From Clostridiaceae bacterium Marseille-Q4143 (GTDB taxonomy: Bacteria > Bacillota > Clostridia > Lachnospirales > Lachnospiraceae): 64,000 nt of DNA. The notes under the pieces are model-generated. The model saw only the letters and a program-made list of their open reading frames with translations. It had not been told where the DNA came from and did not search any database. A program made the position numbers and the translations under genes. The first letter of the stretch is position 1. Each line of letters begins with the position of its first letter. The stretch covers positions 1,262,001-1,326,000 of the forward strand of contig CP073693.1 of the NCBI GenBank assembly GCA_018228645.1, given 5' to 3'. Positions 16,919 to 26,322 of this stretch are shown piece by piece.

Positions 16919-18085
16919 TTAATCGAGATTAAATTTCACGTTGTCAGTCATCATTTTCCAGATGATTCTGACAAGCTTACCGGCACAGTGCCCAAGGGCA
17001 TTATAGTGGGTCCGGCCTTCAGCCATCTTGGCGTCATAGTAAGCCTTGAAGGTGGCGTTGTTTTTTACAACATTGTGAGCTGCATTAACAAGTGCATATC
17101 GGAGGACTTTAGATCCACGTTTGGACATCCTGGTTTTCTTAGCCTGAAAGTTTCCAGACTGGTAGACAGAAGGATCCAAACCGGCATATGCAAGCAGTTT
17201 GTTGGGGCTGGAGAAACGGTGTATATCACCGATTTCGCCAAGTATCATTCCTCCATTGATATATCCGATACCAGGAATGGTCATAATGACAGAATCATTG
17301 AATTTCATGATTTCCGTTATTTCAGCTTCAACTCTTTCTAATTGGCTATCGAGTAACTCTATTTGTTGAATTGTGTGAGTTACCTGGATAGATAGAGAAC
17401 TGTCGCTGGCACCGACAGACTTCTGTGCGAGAACTCTTAACTGCTGAGCCATCTCTTTGTCAAAGCGTCCGTGCGAGTTCACTTTGAGAAGATGAGCCAG
17501 ATGAGTCATATGCATAGAAGCAATAGCTTCCGGTGTTGGTGCTTCTTTTAGAAGCGCATAGACAGATTTTTGATGCAGACCTGATTTGAAGAAATACTGC
17601 AATTCAGGGAATATCTCATCCACGTAAGAAGTCAGCTGAATCTTTAGGCGGGTTCGCTGCTTAATGGTTTTCTGACGGAATCGTCCAAGGGCTTTTAAGT
17701 CCATCAGATCAAGATCATAGAAGGTCACAAATCTGAGAGATTCCTGCATCATGAGAGTTTTGCAAATGATGTATGTGTCGACTTTGTCAGTCTTCGTTTT
17801 GCGAATGTTGTTCTTACGCATAGTAGAAGTCTTGATGGGGTTCAACACACACACTTTGTAATTCTTAGCAACAAGATATCGAACAAGGTTGTCGCCGTAG
17901 TGTGCCGTCGATTCAAGACCAATGATGAGGCTGTCCTTGTCTAGAGGATCTAGCTTGGAAATCAGCAGTTGGAAGCCATTATTGTCATTTGTAAATTTGA
18001 ACGGCTTGATTAGTTCTTCACCATCAGAAGATATGGCTGAGGCAAAGTGATTAAGTTTGGCAATGTCAATGCCTACGTAAATCAT
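16919..18085 (-). CDS. IS110-family transposase (DEDD recombinase)
   Basis: A 388-residue protein with the N-terminal RuvC-like DEDD domain: Asp6 in 'YVGIDIAK', Glu in 'GLESTAHYG', Asp pair in '[11 protein letters not shown]'. The C-terminal Transposase_20 domain carries '[19 protein letters not shown]' and the serine-containing region around '[12 protein letters not shown]'. Length is typical and the frame is intact, so it may be active. Family knowledge: these recombinases use a bridge RNA encoded in the non-coding end. Confidence 0.95.
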   Translation of the reverse strand: MIYVGIDIAKLNHFASAISSDGEELIKPFKFTNDNNGFQLLISKLDPLDKDSLIIGLESTAHYGDNLVRYLVAKNYKVCVLNPIKTSTMRKNNIRKTKTDKVDTYIICKTLMMQESLRFVTFYDLDLMDLKALGRFRQKTIKQRTRLKIQLTSYVDEIFPELQYFFKSGLHQKSVYALLKEAPTPEAIASMHMTHLAHLLKVNSHGRFDKEMAQQLRVLAQKSVGASDSSLSIQVTHTIQQIELLDSQLERVEAEITEIMKFNDSVIMTIPGIGYINGGMILGEIGDIHRFSSPNKLLAYAGLDPSVYQSGNFQAKKTRMSKRGSKVLRYALVNAAHNVVKNNATFKAYYDAKMAEGRTHYNALGHCAGKLVRIIWKMMTDNVKFNLD

Positions 18086-18089
18086 GAGG

Positions 18090-18295
18090 TTGTACCTCCC
18101 TTTCTAAAGTCTGATACCGTGATATCCACCAGCGATTATCATCGTAGACTTGATGGAAATAAGTACTCGGATTACTTCGGCAACATCCAGCTATAAACAA
18201 TTCAGATAAAGGTAGCGGCAATACACTCCTTAGAGTAGTCAAAGCTACAGGGCAAAATCAAAAGTCCACAGTATCTGAATGTATTGAACCACGAT
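18090..18295 (-). ncRNA. Candidate IS110 bridge RNA
   Basis: The non-coding region upstream of the transposase is where IS110-group elements encode bridge RNA. On the transposase strand it can form an outer stem GTAGC/GCTAC (18212-18216 with 18244-18248), an inner hairpin ACTC/GAGT (18225-18236), and a separate hairpin AAGTA/TACTT (18161-18177). Placement is by family knowledge; loops were not matched to target or donor sequence. Confidence 0.4.
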
Positions 18296-18351
18296 ATTAA
18301 AAGAAAGGAAACGTGTGATAATTAACTTCCTAATTATCATACAAGGTCAAT

Positions 18352-20475
18352 ATGAAGAAAGGAAAAAGCAGAAACAAGCGAAAGAAAACAAGAAGCAGGC
18401 TCCTATGGATTGCGATTGCTGTTATAGGAATAGCTGCGGTAATTTCTGCAGTATGCGTGGCAGGAATGTTGGCAACAAAGGAAAATGCCTGGAGGACACC
18501 GGAAGAACTTCTGGTGGAGTATATGGATCATATTCCAAAACAGGAGTATGAAGAAATGTATGCGATGCTACATATTGAGGCATCGGGAAATGTCAGTCAG
18601 GAGGATTTTGTAACTCGAAATTCAGCTATTTATGAAGGTATAGAAGTCCAGAATATGGCTGTCCGGATTATTGCATCTGACGAGGAGCAAATGACGGTAA
18701 CCTACCAGACTTCTTTCGATACAGTTGCAGGAACTATCAGCTTTGAGAATGAAGCACTTTTCCTAAAAGACGAAGAAGGATATAAGTTGGTTTGGGATGA
18801 TTCCATGATTTTTCAGAATCTAACTTCTACAGATAAAGTAAGAGTTTCCACTACACAGGCAGAACGAGGAGAAATTCTGGATAGGAACGGACGTGTCCTT
18901 GCAGGAAAAGGTACAGCATCTTCGGTTGGAATCGTTCCGGGAAAGTTGGAAAACAGAGAGGAAGCAATCGCACAGATTGCAGAACTATTGGAAATCACAC
19001 CGGAAGCGATAGAAAAGAAACTGTCTGCAAAGTGGGTAAAGGATGATTCTTTTGTTCCTATTAAAACGATTCCAAGAGTGGAAGAAATTGAGTTAATGTC
19101 TATCAGTCCAGATGAAGAAGTCCTAAAGGAGAATGAAAGGCATGAAAAGTTGCTGGAGATTCCCGGAGTGATGATATCTGATGTTGAAGTGCGTGAATAC
19201 CCATTAGGGGAAGCAGCTGCACATTTGGTCGGATATGTTCAAAGTGTTACTGCGGAAGATTTAGAGGAACATGCAGGAGAAGGCTATACAGCCAATAGTG
19301 TAATCGGCAGAAGTGGAATGGAGGGATTGTTCGAAAGTGAACTCAAAGGCCAGAACGGTTGCAGGATTTATATTGTAAACTCGGAAGGCAAAGAGAAGGA
19401 GGAACTTGCTTGCATCCTGGTACAGCATGGACAGGACATCCAGCTTACGATAGATACTGATTTACAGGTTTCCTTGTATGAGCAGTTTAAGGAAGATAAA
19501 AGCTGCTCGGTAGCCATGAATCCTTATACTGGAGAGGTATTGGCTTTGGTCAGCACACCAGCCTATGATAATAACGATTTTATTATGGGATTATCGAGTG
19601 AGCAGTGGACTGCACTTAACGAGGATGAGAATAAGCCAATGTATAATCGCTTCCGGCAAGTATGGTGTCCGGGGTCTACATTTAAGCCAATTACCGCTGC
19701 GGTCGGCTTGGAATCAGGAGCAATCGATCCAATGGAAGATTACGGGAACGTAGGCTTAAGCTGGCAAAAGGATGCATCGTGGGGGTCCTATTATGTAACA
19801 ACACTCCATGCATATGAACCAGTCATTTTAGAGAATGCCCTGATATATTCCGACAATATTTATTTCGCAAAGGCAGCATTAAAGATTGGATCAGAAGAGA
19901 TGGAGAGTTCTTTGACTGGACTTGGTTTTAATGAGGAATTGCCATTTGAGATTAAGATGGCAGAGTCGCAGTATTCTAATTCAGAGGGAATTGAAACAGA
20001 AATACAGTTAGCTGATAGCGGTTACGGTCAAGGGCAGGTTTTAGTGAATCCGTTACATATGGCTTGTATCTATTCTGCTTTCTGTAACGAGGGAAATGTC
20101 ATAAAGCCTTATTTGGTATATAAGAATGAAGCAACAGCTGAGTATTGGATTCCGGGTGCCTTTTCTAATGAGACAGCAAGCCGTGTATTGGAAGGAACAA
20201 AGAAGGTTGTGAATGATTCTAATGGAACGGGATATGCAGCTCATCGGGATGACATTCTTTTAGCAGGAAAAACAGGTACGGCAGAAATCAAGGCATCGAA
20301 GGATGATATTTCGGGTACGGAATTAGGATGGTTTGCAATTTTTACAGCAGAAGATACGGTAGAACGTCCTATATTGATTATCAGCATGGTAGAAGATGTG
20401 AAAGGTAGAGGAGGAAGTGGATATGTTGTTAAGAAAGACGGCCTGGTCCTGGAAGAGTGGTTTAGCAGTAATTAG
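18352..20475 (+). CDS. Class B penicillin-binding protein, MecA-like transpeptidase
   Basis: A 707-residue protein with an N-terminal membrane anchor (about 15-40), an NTF2-like MecA_N-type domain (about 45-160), a PBP dimerisation domain starting at 'ERGEILDRNGRVLAG', and a transpeptidase domain. The active-site motifs are complete: Ser442-T-F-Lys445, Ser500-Asp-Asn502 and Lys640-T-G-T. It cross-links peptidoglycan, and its MecA-like layout with blaR1/blaI nearby suggests an inducible low-affinity PBP. AAGG precedes ATG. The IS110 element now separates it from the BlaI-type promoters. Its 3' end overlaps the next gene by 53 bases. Confidence 0.92.
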   Translation: MKKGKSRNKRKKTRSRLLWIAIAVIGIAAVISAVCVAGMLATKENAWRTPEELLVEYMDHIPKQEYEEMYAMLHIEASGNVSQEDFVTRNSAIYEGIEVQNMAVRIIASDEEQMTVTYQTSFDTVAGTISFENEALFLKDEEGYKLVWDDSMIFQNLTSTDKVRVSTTQAERGEILDRNGRVLAGKGTASSVGIVPGKLENREEAIAQIAELLEITPEAIEKKLSAKWVKDDSFVPIKTIPRVEEIELMSISPDEEVLKENERHEKLLEIPGVMISDVEVREYPLGEAAAHLVGYVQSVTAEDLEEHAGEGYTANSVIGRSGMEGLFESELKGQNGCRIYIVNSEGKEKEELACILVQHGQDIQLTIDTDLQVSLYEQFKEDKSCSVAMNPYTGEVLALVSTPAYDNNDFIMGLSSEQWTALNEDENKPMYNRFRQVWCPGSTFKPITAAVGLESGAIDPMEDYGNVGLSWQKDASWGSYYVTTLHAYEPVILENALIYSDNIYFAKAALKIGSEEMESSLTGLGFNEELPFEIKMAESQYSNSEGIETEIQLADSGYGQGQVLVNPLHMACIYSAFCNEGNVIKPYLVYKNEATAEYWIPGAFSNETASRVLEGTKKVVNDSNGTGYAAHRDDILLAGKTGTAEIKASKDDISGTELGWFAIFTAEDTVERPILIISMVEDVKGRGGSGYVVKKDGLVLEEWFSSN

Positions 20476-21460
20476 TTTTGTACTGATGCTTAGTGTTTCA
20501 GGGTGTAGCGATGCACCCCCGGAAGAAGATACAGTTTCGGAAACAGTAATTGATATTCAAGCTATTCCAGAAGATTCTAAGGAGAACGCAGAAGAAATTA
20601 TAAACATCTGTATAGATCTTTATAAGAAGGCAGCAGAAGAAAACAAGATAGCTGATTTGGAAACGATTCGTAGTATTGTAAATTGCCTTGGAGAAAATGG
20701 AGATATACAAAGAGAGGTTACTGGAAGCTATCAGGCGGAGTATTGGAATTATACAGAAGAAGGTTACCTGATGTTTTCCGGTGTCTGGTTTTCAGAAGAA
20801 TTGTATGTTCTTACATTGAGTGGGGCAGAGGAGCATACCGCATTGCGGGTACAGCCATTGGATGAAACATATCGGGAGTTGAGTCGGAAATATCTCCGCC
20901 CGATTGGCTTTGAACAGAATAACATGTTTATTGTGGATTGGAGTGAGGAGGATTTCGGGGCTTTGAATTTCTATGATATGTATGGCATTCTCTATCCAAA
21001 AGTAAATGGTCAGTATGTTCCCTATATTGCAGATGACAACCTGGCAGCAAGTGCAGTTTATCGGATTCCAAAAGAGGAATTTGAAAGCGTTATTATGAAA
21101 TATTTCAATATTGATAGTGAAACGCTGCAATCCAAAACCGTCTATTATTCGGAGGATTCAACTTATGAATATAAGCCGAGAGGCTTCGAAGAAGTAGAGT
21201 ACCCGGAATATCCATATTCAGAGGTAGTCGATTTTACAGAAAACAGCGATGGGACAATTACACTTACAGCTAATGTAGTATTCCCTTATGCAGGTGATTC
21301 CAAGGTATATGCTCATGAGGTTGTGGTCCGCCCGTTAGAGGACGGAGGGGTACAATATGTATCCAATCAAATTATACCTTCCGAGGATAATTATGAGGAA
21401 ACATGGCATACACCACGGTTGACGTTGGAAGAATGGGAAGAATTGTACGGAGGCGAATAA
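20423..21460 (+). CDS. Lipoprotein of the bla locus, paralog 1 (DUF6070-like)
   Basis: A 345-residue predicted lipoprotein with lipobox 'LSVSGC' near residue 30 and a C-terminal signature 'ENSDGTITLTANVVFPY', followed by 'VVVRPLEDG'. The same signature occurs in the two following genes, so all three are paralogs. GGAGG lies eight bases before ATG 20423; a GTG at 20417 is an alternative. The gene begins inside the end of the PBP gene, indicating tight coupling. I associate the family with DUF6070 from memory; function is unknown, presumably cell-surface. Confidence 0.75.
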   Translation: MLLRKTAWSWKSGLAVISFVLMLSVSGCSDAPPEEDTVSETVIDIQAIPEDSKENAEEIINICIDLYKKAAEENKIADLETIRSIVNCLGENGDIQREVTGSYQAEYWNYTEEGYLMFSGVWFSEELYVLTLSGAEEHTALRVQPLDETYRELSRKYLRPIGFEQNNMFIVDWSEEDFGALNFYDMYGILYPKVNGQYVPYIADDNLAASAVYRIPKEEFESVIMKYFNIDSETLQSKTVYYSEDSTYEYKPRGFEEVEYPEYPYSEVVDFTENSDGTITLTANVVFPYAGDSKVYAHEVVVRPLEDGGVQYVSNQIIPSEDNYEETWHTPRLTLEEWEELYGGE

Positions 21461-22712
21461 TGGAAGATGTAAAATGGCTGCTTAGAAGATGTGGACTTCC
21501 GATTTTGCTGCTGTAGATTTTCGTGATAGCCGGAGTGTTCTGTTGGGGAAAATTGCATGCAGAAAAGCAAAAGGTGGCAGAAGAAGTATGGGAGCCACCT
21601 ATAGAAATCGAAAATAGCGAAGCAGAAACAGAAGAAGCCGAGAATGCGGAAATTTCCACAGAGTCAGCATATTGGTTTATTCCGCAAGCCAGTGATGATC
21701 TCCTTTCAGAAAAGGAGAAGGAGCAGCTGCAGAATCGGTCAGAGAAATCTATAAGGATATTGTAATTGCAGATGCACCAAGCTACTCTTCCGGTATTAAT
21801 GAATTTACCCACGAGCAGAGGAAAGCCGTGGTGGAACAATTGGGCAGAAGCGGTTTGGTAAGTGTTGAAGAAGATACTGCCATGCAAAACCATGAAGTAA
21901 TCGAAACATTTTATGCAGATTACTTGGATGGACGGGACTCGATGGTTACGGTATTTGAAGTATATAGAGATGGACTGATTGGAGCAGTTACCTTCATTTA
22001 TCGGAAAGGTGAGCTGCAGACCTATTACATAGGAATTCGGTGGAAGGAAGGCGGTATACCAGAGATACAGGGAACTTCGGTAAGTAATGTGGCTGAGATT
22101 AAACTGACCGAAAAAGGATATTTTATCTACGCATATGAATATGTGATTGCACATGCAAGTTTGAGACAGTATTGGAGAATAGAACCGCTTCCGGAAGACT
22201 GTCGGGAATTGACGGAGAAATACATATCAGGACTAAGCTATGTGAATTACAACGTGCTTGTCACAAACTGGGACAGTAATAATGTGGAGGACATACTGAT
22301 GCCTTGTATGTATGAAGATATTTATCGGATTTATACAGGCGAAAATTTAAAAACGGAAGATTGGAAAATTTCGGCAGAGGAATATGAAAGGATAATGACT
22401 ACTTATTTTCCGGTATCGGTAGAACAGTTGAGAGAGCATTGCGGGTATGCTGAGGGCAGCAACAGCTATGAATATGAGATGATTTATGCCAGCCCATACC
22501 CACCTTTTGGAGAGGTGGTTGACTATACAAAAAATGCGGATGGAACGATTACACTTATCGTAGATGGAGTATGGCCGGATTATAATTCTGATCTCGCTTT
22601 TCGGAATACGGTTGTGGTTCTGCCATTTGAAGACGGAACTTTCAGATACCTTTGCAATTCTATAGAACAAATTGAATTGGAACTGCCGCCAATAGCAAGA
22701 ACGAAAGGATGA
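21460..22712 (+). pseudogene. Broken lipoprotein/membrane paralog 2 of the bla locus
   Basis: The frame starts at ATG 21460, overlapping the TAA of paralog 1, and reads MEDVKWLLRRCGLPILLL before an in-frame TAG at 21514-21516, inside the hydrophobic anchor. It continues in frame to about 21730, where a frame change is needed to join the downstream part (open to 22712). That part has the paralog signature 'KNADGTITLIVDGVW' and 'VVVLPFEDG'. Two independent lesions make a functional product unlikely. Confidence 0.75.
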
Positions 22713-22716
22713 TTTT

Positions 22717-23982
22717 ATGGTATTAAGGAAAAAGAGCATTCTACTGATCATGGTATTTCTGATTGGGTGTTTCGTGTGTGCCTGTGGAAAAGAGGATAGT
22801 GTTGCGGGAGAATCTCTTGTGGAAGATACGGAAGAAGTATCTTCCACGGAGAAAATAAAAAATGCTGAGGAAGAGGCTGCAGTACAATGGGAAAAGGGCT
22901 ACGATCTTCCGGTAGATGAACAGGAAAAGGAAGAAGCTGAGACTGACTGTAAAAAGCTGATGGAACATTATCTTGATATTTATGAAACTGCAGATAAAGG
23001 GATAGCATCCAATGTTGTTTTGGATGATCAAACGGTTCTTGAAATGCAGAAGAAGGTAAAGGACGCAGGATATCCAATTGCTACGATGGTAACGTATTCT
23101 AACATGGAGAATTATGAAAGTGTTGACAGTTTTCTGAAAGCATGTAAGGAAGGGAAAAGAGGCTCTGTGGTGATTTATGAAATCCATAATGATGGTGGAC
23201 TGGGCAGAATGAAATTCATTTTTGATGGAACGGATATGTATGTTGTGAGTACAAGAGGAATCAGGAATGCTGACAACAAGCTGGGAATTTCGTACATTTC
23301 TTATACGAGACTCAAAGAATGGAAATACACGGAAAAAGGATGGTTCTGCTATGAGCTGTGTGTGCCAGAGCCGCCGGAAGTCAGTGAAATTGTGGATGGA
23401 AGCTGCCTGATTAGAATAAAACCTATGACAGAGGAACAGCGTGAAATGTCTGAACGTTGTGTTCGAGGTCTTGGATATCAGGGAAATAACCTTTTGTGTT
23501 CAAACTGGAATATAGAAAATCTGAATGAGTTGGATTATAACGGGATGTTTGAATATCTGTATGGAATGAAATATGGAGAAAAATTTAATTCCGAAGATTA
23601 TCCAAATGGTATCCCCAAAGAAGAATTCGAAAGTCTGATTATGGAATATCTTCCGATAACAGCAGAGCAGATACGGGATTACGCAGTATTTGATGATGAA
23701 AACCAGACCTATTATTGGGTGCGACTTGGATGCTTTAATTATGCGCCTACCTTCTTTGGGACATCTCTGCCGGAGGTTGTCGACATCAAAGAAAATGAGG
23801 ATGGGACGGTTACGTTAACGGTGGAGGCAGTTTGCGACATGGTCATTTGCGATGATGTAGTCATTACACATGAACTTACGGTAAGATTTGCAGAGGATGG
23901 CAGTTTTCAGTATTTGGGGAATGAAATCCTAAATGATGGAATTATGCAGATACCCGATTACCAATACCGGATTAAAGAATGA
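22717..23982 (+). CDS. Lipoprotein of the bla locus, paralog 3 (DUF6070-like)
   Basis: A 421-residue intact paralog with a signal peptide and lipobox ending 'CFVCAC' (about residues 18-23), an acidic linker, a conserved middle, and the C-terminal signature 'ENEDGTVTLTVEAVC' and 'LTVRFAEDG'. It follows the pseudogene by four bases. AAAGGATG provides the ribosome site for ATG 22717. Function unknown; surface location is inferred from the lipobox. Confidence 0.8.
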   Translation: MVLRKKSILLIMVFLIGCFVCACGKEDSVAGESLVEDTEEVSSTEKIKNAEEEAAVQWEKGYDLPVDEQEKEEAETDCKKLMEHYLDIYETADKGIASNVVLDDQTVLEMQKKVKDAGYPIATMVTYSNMENYESVDSFLKACKEGKRGSVVIYEIHNDGGLGRMKFIFDGTDMYVVSTRGIRNADNKLGISYISYTRLKEWKYTEKGWFCYELCVPEPPEVSEIVDGSCLIRIKPMTEEQREMSERCVRGLGYQGNNLLCSNWNIENLNELDYNGMFEYLYGMKYGEKFNSEDYPNGIPKEEFESLIMEYLPITAEQIRDYAVFDDENQTYYWVRLGCFNYAPTFFGTSLPEVVDIKENEDGTVTLTVEAVCDMVICDDVVITHELTVRFAEDGSFQYLGNEILNDGIMQIPDYQYRIKE

Positions 23983-23983
23983 T

Positions 23984-24023
23984 TTGATAATAGCTGTGTT
24001 CTATGGTAATCTTACAAATGTAA
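23984..24023 (+). promoter_or_regulatory. BlaI-type promoter and operator, site 4
   Basis: TTGATA (23984-23989), 17 bases, TAATCT (24007-24012), with the operator TTACAAATGTAA at 24012-24023 just downstream, followed by AAGGAGG and the ATG of the next gene. It suggests a second induction point inside the locus. Confidence 0.6.
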
Positions 24024-24041
24024 GAAAAGAAAGGAGGACAC

Positions 24042-24482
24042 ATGAAAAAATCAAAATTAGTTGGAATATTGGCAGCAGTTGTATTGATAGGCGGAAGTTT
24101 GTCAATTCCACTTATAAATAACCACATTGCCTATAAAGTAGAAAAAGCATTATGTGAAATCCCGCTGCCAGAGGAAACGGAATTGATAGAGTCATTGTCA
24201 CAGGCAGGGAAGCTGACGGGGAATGGAAATGGGCTGCAGTATTTCGGAGCAATCCTAATTAGGAGTGAATTGTCTTTGGAAGAACTGGATGCTTACTATT
24301 CAGATTACAGAAGTAATGAATGGGAGTATTTAGTGGAAACTCAGGAAAGGCAGCCCATTGAGGTGATTGATCACGGGACACTGCAATTTACAGAAGAAAT
24401 AAAGGACAGTGGTTATTACATTGTATATTCATGGGGAAGCGGAAATTCTCTATTGGAAGAACTGGATATACGTGGACATTAA
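24042..24482 (+). CDS. Small membrane-anchored protein of unknown function
   Basis: A 146-residue protein with one N-terminal transmembrane segment (about 6-26) and an extracytoplasmic domain; no known catalytic motif is seen. It follows a perfect ribosome site and a BlaI-type operator, so it probably belongs to the beta-lactam-responsive set. The next gene starts 17 bases after its stop. Confidence 0.7.
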   Translation: MKKSKLVGILAAVVLIGGSLSIPLINNHIAYKVEKALCEIPLPEETELIESLSQAGKLTGNGNGLQYFGAILIRSELSLEELDAYYSDYRSNEWEYLVETQERQPIEVIDHGTLQFTEEIKDSGYYIVYSWGSGNSLLEELDIRGH

Positions 24483-24498
24483 AAGGAGTGCTATAACA

Positions 24499-25734
24499 AT
24501 GAAGAATTTTTTGAAAATTATGCTATGTATTATGGGTTCGCTTCTTGCAGTGATTGTAGTATTTGGGTTTTGCATTTCATATACAGTAAATTACAAGAAG
24601 ACAATTTGCGATACATCTGTTCCGCCGGATGGAAAATATGAATTGACACTTCAGGCAGTCGGAGAACCAGATTGGCCTTTTGGTTCAGCAAGTGGACGAT
24701 TAATCCTTATGGAAGGCAAAGATAAGATATCTCAAACAGATTTTGAATTGCACAATGACGGTGGAAGCATCACAAGTAATTGTTGGAAAGTTACATGGTA
24801 TGAGGACTATGTAGAAGTGATCCTATCAGGCGAAGAAGAATTTGATGAGCAAGTCATTTTATATTTTGATGGTACGAAAGAAATACAGCAATTGACAGAT
24901 GTAGCAGATATTGAAGTAGAATATCCATCAGGAGAGAGATTAGATGAAAGCCGGGTTATAACTGAACAATCCTTTGATGTAGAATTGAATGATTGGGGTG
25001 AAGTACAGTTTGTATCTTATCTGCCGACTTATGAAACGCTCTGGGAAGATGTTTCATTTGTGCTGGCAAAAGACAATCAAATTATATATTATTTTCCGGA
25101 GTGTTATGAAAATAATAGTACAGAGAATGATAGTGTAGGAATGTTTGATAGTGTTGAAGCGGTTGGATTTCAGGATATAGATGGAGATGGTGCAAAGGAT
25201 GTGATTGTCATCATAAACTATGTTACAGGAGCAGGACCGCAGGGAATGATGCCACGAAAGACCATTAGAATATTCAGTTCACAGGATAATGGTTTTGTCA
25301 TTCAACACGATTTAATGGATGAATTAATGGAAAATATGAAAGAGGATGATATTTCTATTCCTGCGATCTGTGATTATGTGACATTAATGGAAACAAATGA
25401 AATATATGATGGATATCGTACTATATATCAACAATACTTCGCAGACGAAGGATGTGATTTTATGATATCATACGGTGCGAATGGAAATTCTAGAGTTATC
25501 TTAAATGAGAATGAGGAAATAATAGAATATCTTGTATATGACAGACTTTCGGAGAATGAAAAATGCGAATTATATGTTTTATACAGAAGTCAGAAAAACA
25601 CAGATGGTTCATGGTATATCTCAGAGGCGGAGATCCTTGATATATTTGCATATAGTATGTCTACAAAAGATGTGGTCAGTAGTGGTAAAACATCATGGTC
25701 AGCGACTGGAAGTGAAGAGTATGAAATAAATTAA
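24499..25734 (+). CDS. Membrane-anchored protein with DxDGDG calcium-type motif
   Basis: A 411-residue protein with one N-terminal transmembrane segment (about 5-27). Its extracytoplasmic part contains 'DIDGDGAKDVIV' at about 230, the aspartate-rich loop of FG-GAP/EF-hand-like repeats. It resembles proteins I recall as DUF5046, without certainty. AAGGAG precedes ATG 24499; an in-frame start at 24409 would overlap the previous gene and is less likely. Confidence 0.7.
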   Translation: MKNFLKIMLCIMGSLLAVIVVFGFCISYTVNYKKTICDTSVPPDGKYELTLQAVGEPDWPFGSASGRLILMEGKDKISQTDFELHNDGGSITSNCWKVTWYEDYVEVILSGEEEFDEQVILYFDGTKEIQQLTDVADIEVEYPSGERLDESRVITEQSFDVELNDWGEVQFVSYLPTYETLWEDVSFVLAKDNQIIYYFPECYENNSTENDSVGMFDSVEAVGFQDIDGDGAKDVIVIINYVTGAGPQGMMPRKTIRIFSSQDNGFVIQHDLMDELMENMKEDDISIPAICDYVTLMETNEIYDGYRTIYQQYFADEGCDFMISYGANGNSRVILNENEEIIEYLVYDRLSENEKCELYVLYRSQKNTDGSWYISEAEILDIFAYSMSTKDVVSSGKTSWSATGSEEYEIN

Positions 25735-25786
25735 GATAAGCTTTTGATTTTAATTAGATTATCTACATGTGAAGTGAGGTGTTTTT

Positions 25787-26227
25787 ATGCGAAAGTTTGT
25801 TAGAACGTATTCTCCATTTTTAGTATATTTTGTATGTGTGGCTTTAGCTTATTTTCTTTGTTTTTATTTATTTCCCAAATATAATGCTGCCTTAGCCTAT
25901 TTGGGCTTTTTAATTATATATACATATATTGATATTGGGGTTTTTATTTTAGGTTTTTTTATGGGAAAAATCATTGTCAAACGCAGCATTGACATTAGCT
26001 TTTTGCTGTGTCTAATATATGCATTAATTTCTTTCGGGTTGATGCTCTTGATAGGTTCTCTGAAATACGTTTTCTATGATTATATGTATAGTAACTTTAC
26101 GTTTACATTTTCAATCTTCATTGAATCATTAGGTGATAGAGATAGTTTGTTTGTTTCAATTGGGACATTGATATCTTTTTTTATTGGAGAAATTATAGAA
26201 TACATCAATGATAAATCTAATTCTTGA
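25787..26227 (+). CDS. Small integral membrane protein of unknown function
   Basis: A 146-residue, very hydrophobic protein with about four transmembrane segments (residues ~8-28, 34-60, 66-92, 115-138). It is AT-richer than its neighbours. GTGAGGTG precedes the ATG. It closes the plus-strand run of the bla locus and lies before a shared terminator. No family recognised. Confidence 0.6.
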   Translation: MRKFVRTYSPFLVYFVCVALAYFLCFYLFPKYNAALAYLGFLIIYTYIDIGVFILGFFMGKIIVKRSIDISFLLCLIYALISFGLMLLIGSLKYVFYDYMYSNFTFTFSIFIESLGDRDSLFVSIGTLISFFIGEIIEYINDKSNS

Positions 26228-26277
26228 CGTATAGAACTGGATAATTGAAACGCTTTTATGCATAAAGTGAAAATAAA

Positions 26278-26320
26278 AAATCGGGCAAAGGATTATACGA
26301 CTATGACCTTTACCCGATTT
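26278..26320. terminator. Bidirectional terminator between the lipoprotein operon and blaR1
   Basis: Stem AAATCGGG-AAAGG paired with CCTTT-CCCGATTT, with an A-run before and T-rich sequence after, lying between convergent genes. Confidence 0.8.
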
Positions 26321-26322
26321 CT

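Larger units (their letters stand above)
16800..18300 (-). mobile_element. IS110-family insertion sequence (ends approximate)
   Basis: The element consists of the DEDD transposase, a ~110-base 3' non-coding end and a ~220-base 5' non-coding region. IS110 elements lack obvious terminal inverted repeats and target duplications, so the ends cannot be fixed from this single copy. It sits between the three BlaI-type promoters (16.58-16.75 kb) and the PBP operon (18.35 kb), in opposite orientation to that operon. Confidence 0.6.

Noticed and set aside
18315..18551. ORF with GTG start behind AAAGGAAA, overlapping the PBP start
   Set aside because: It runs out of frame through the conserved PBP N-terminus and resembles nothing; the ribosome-like site is probably chance.
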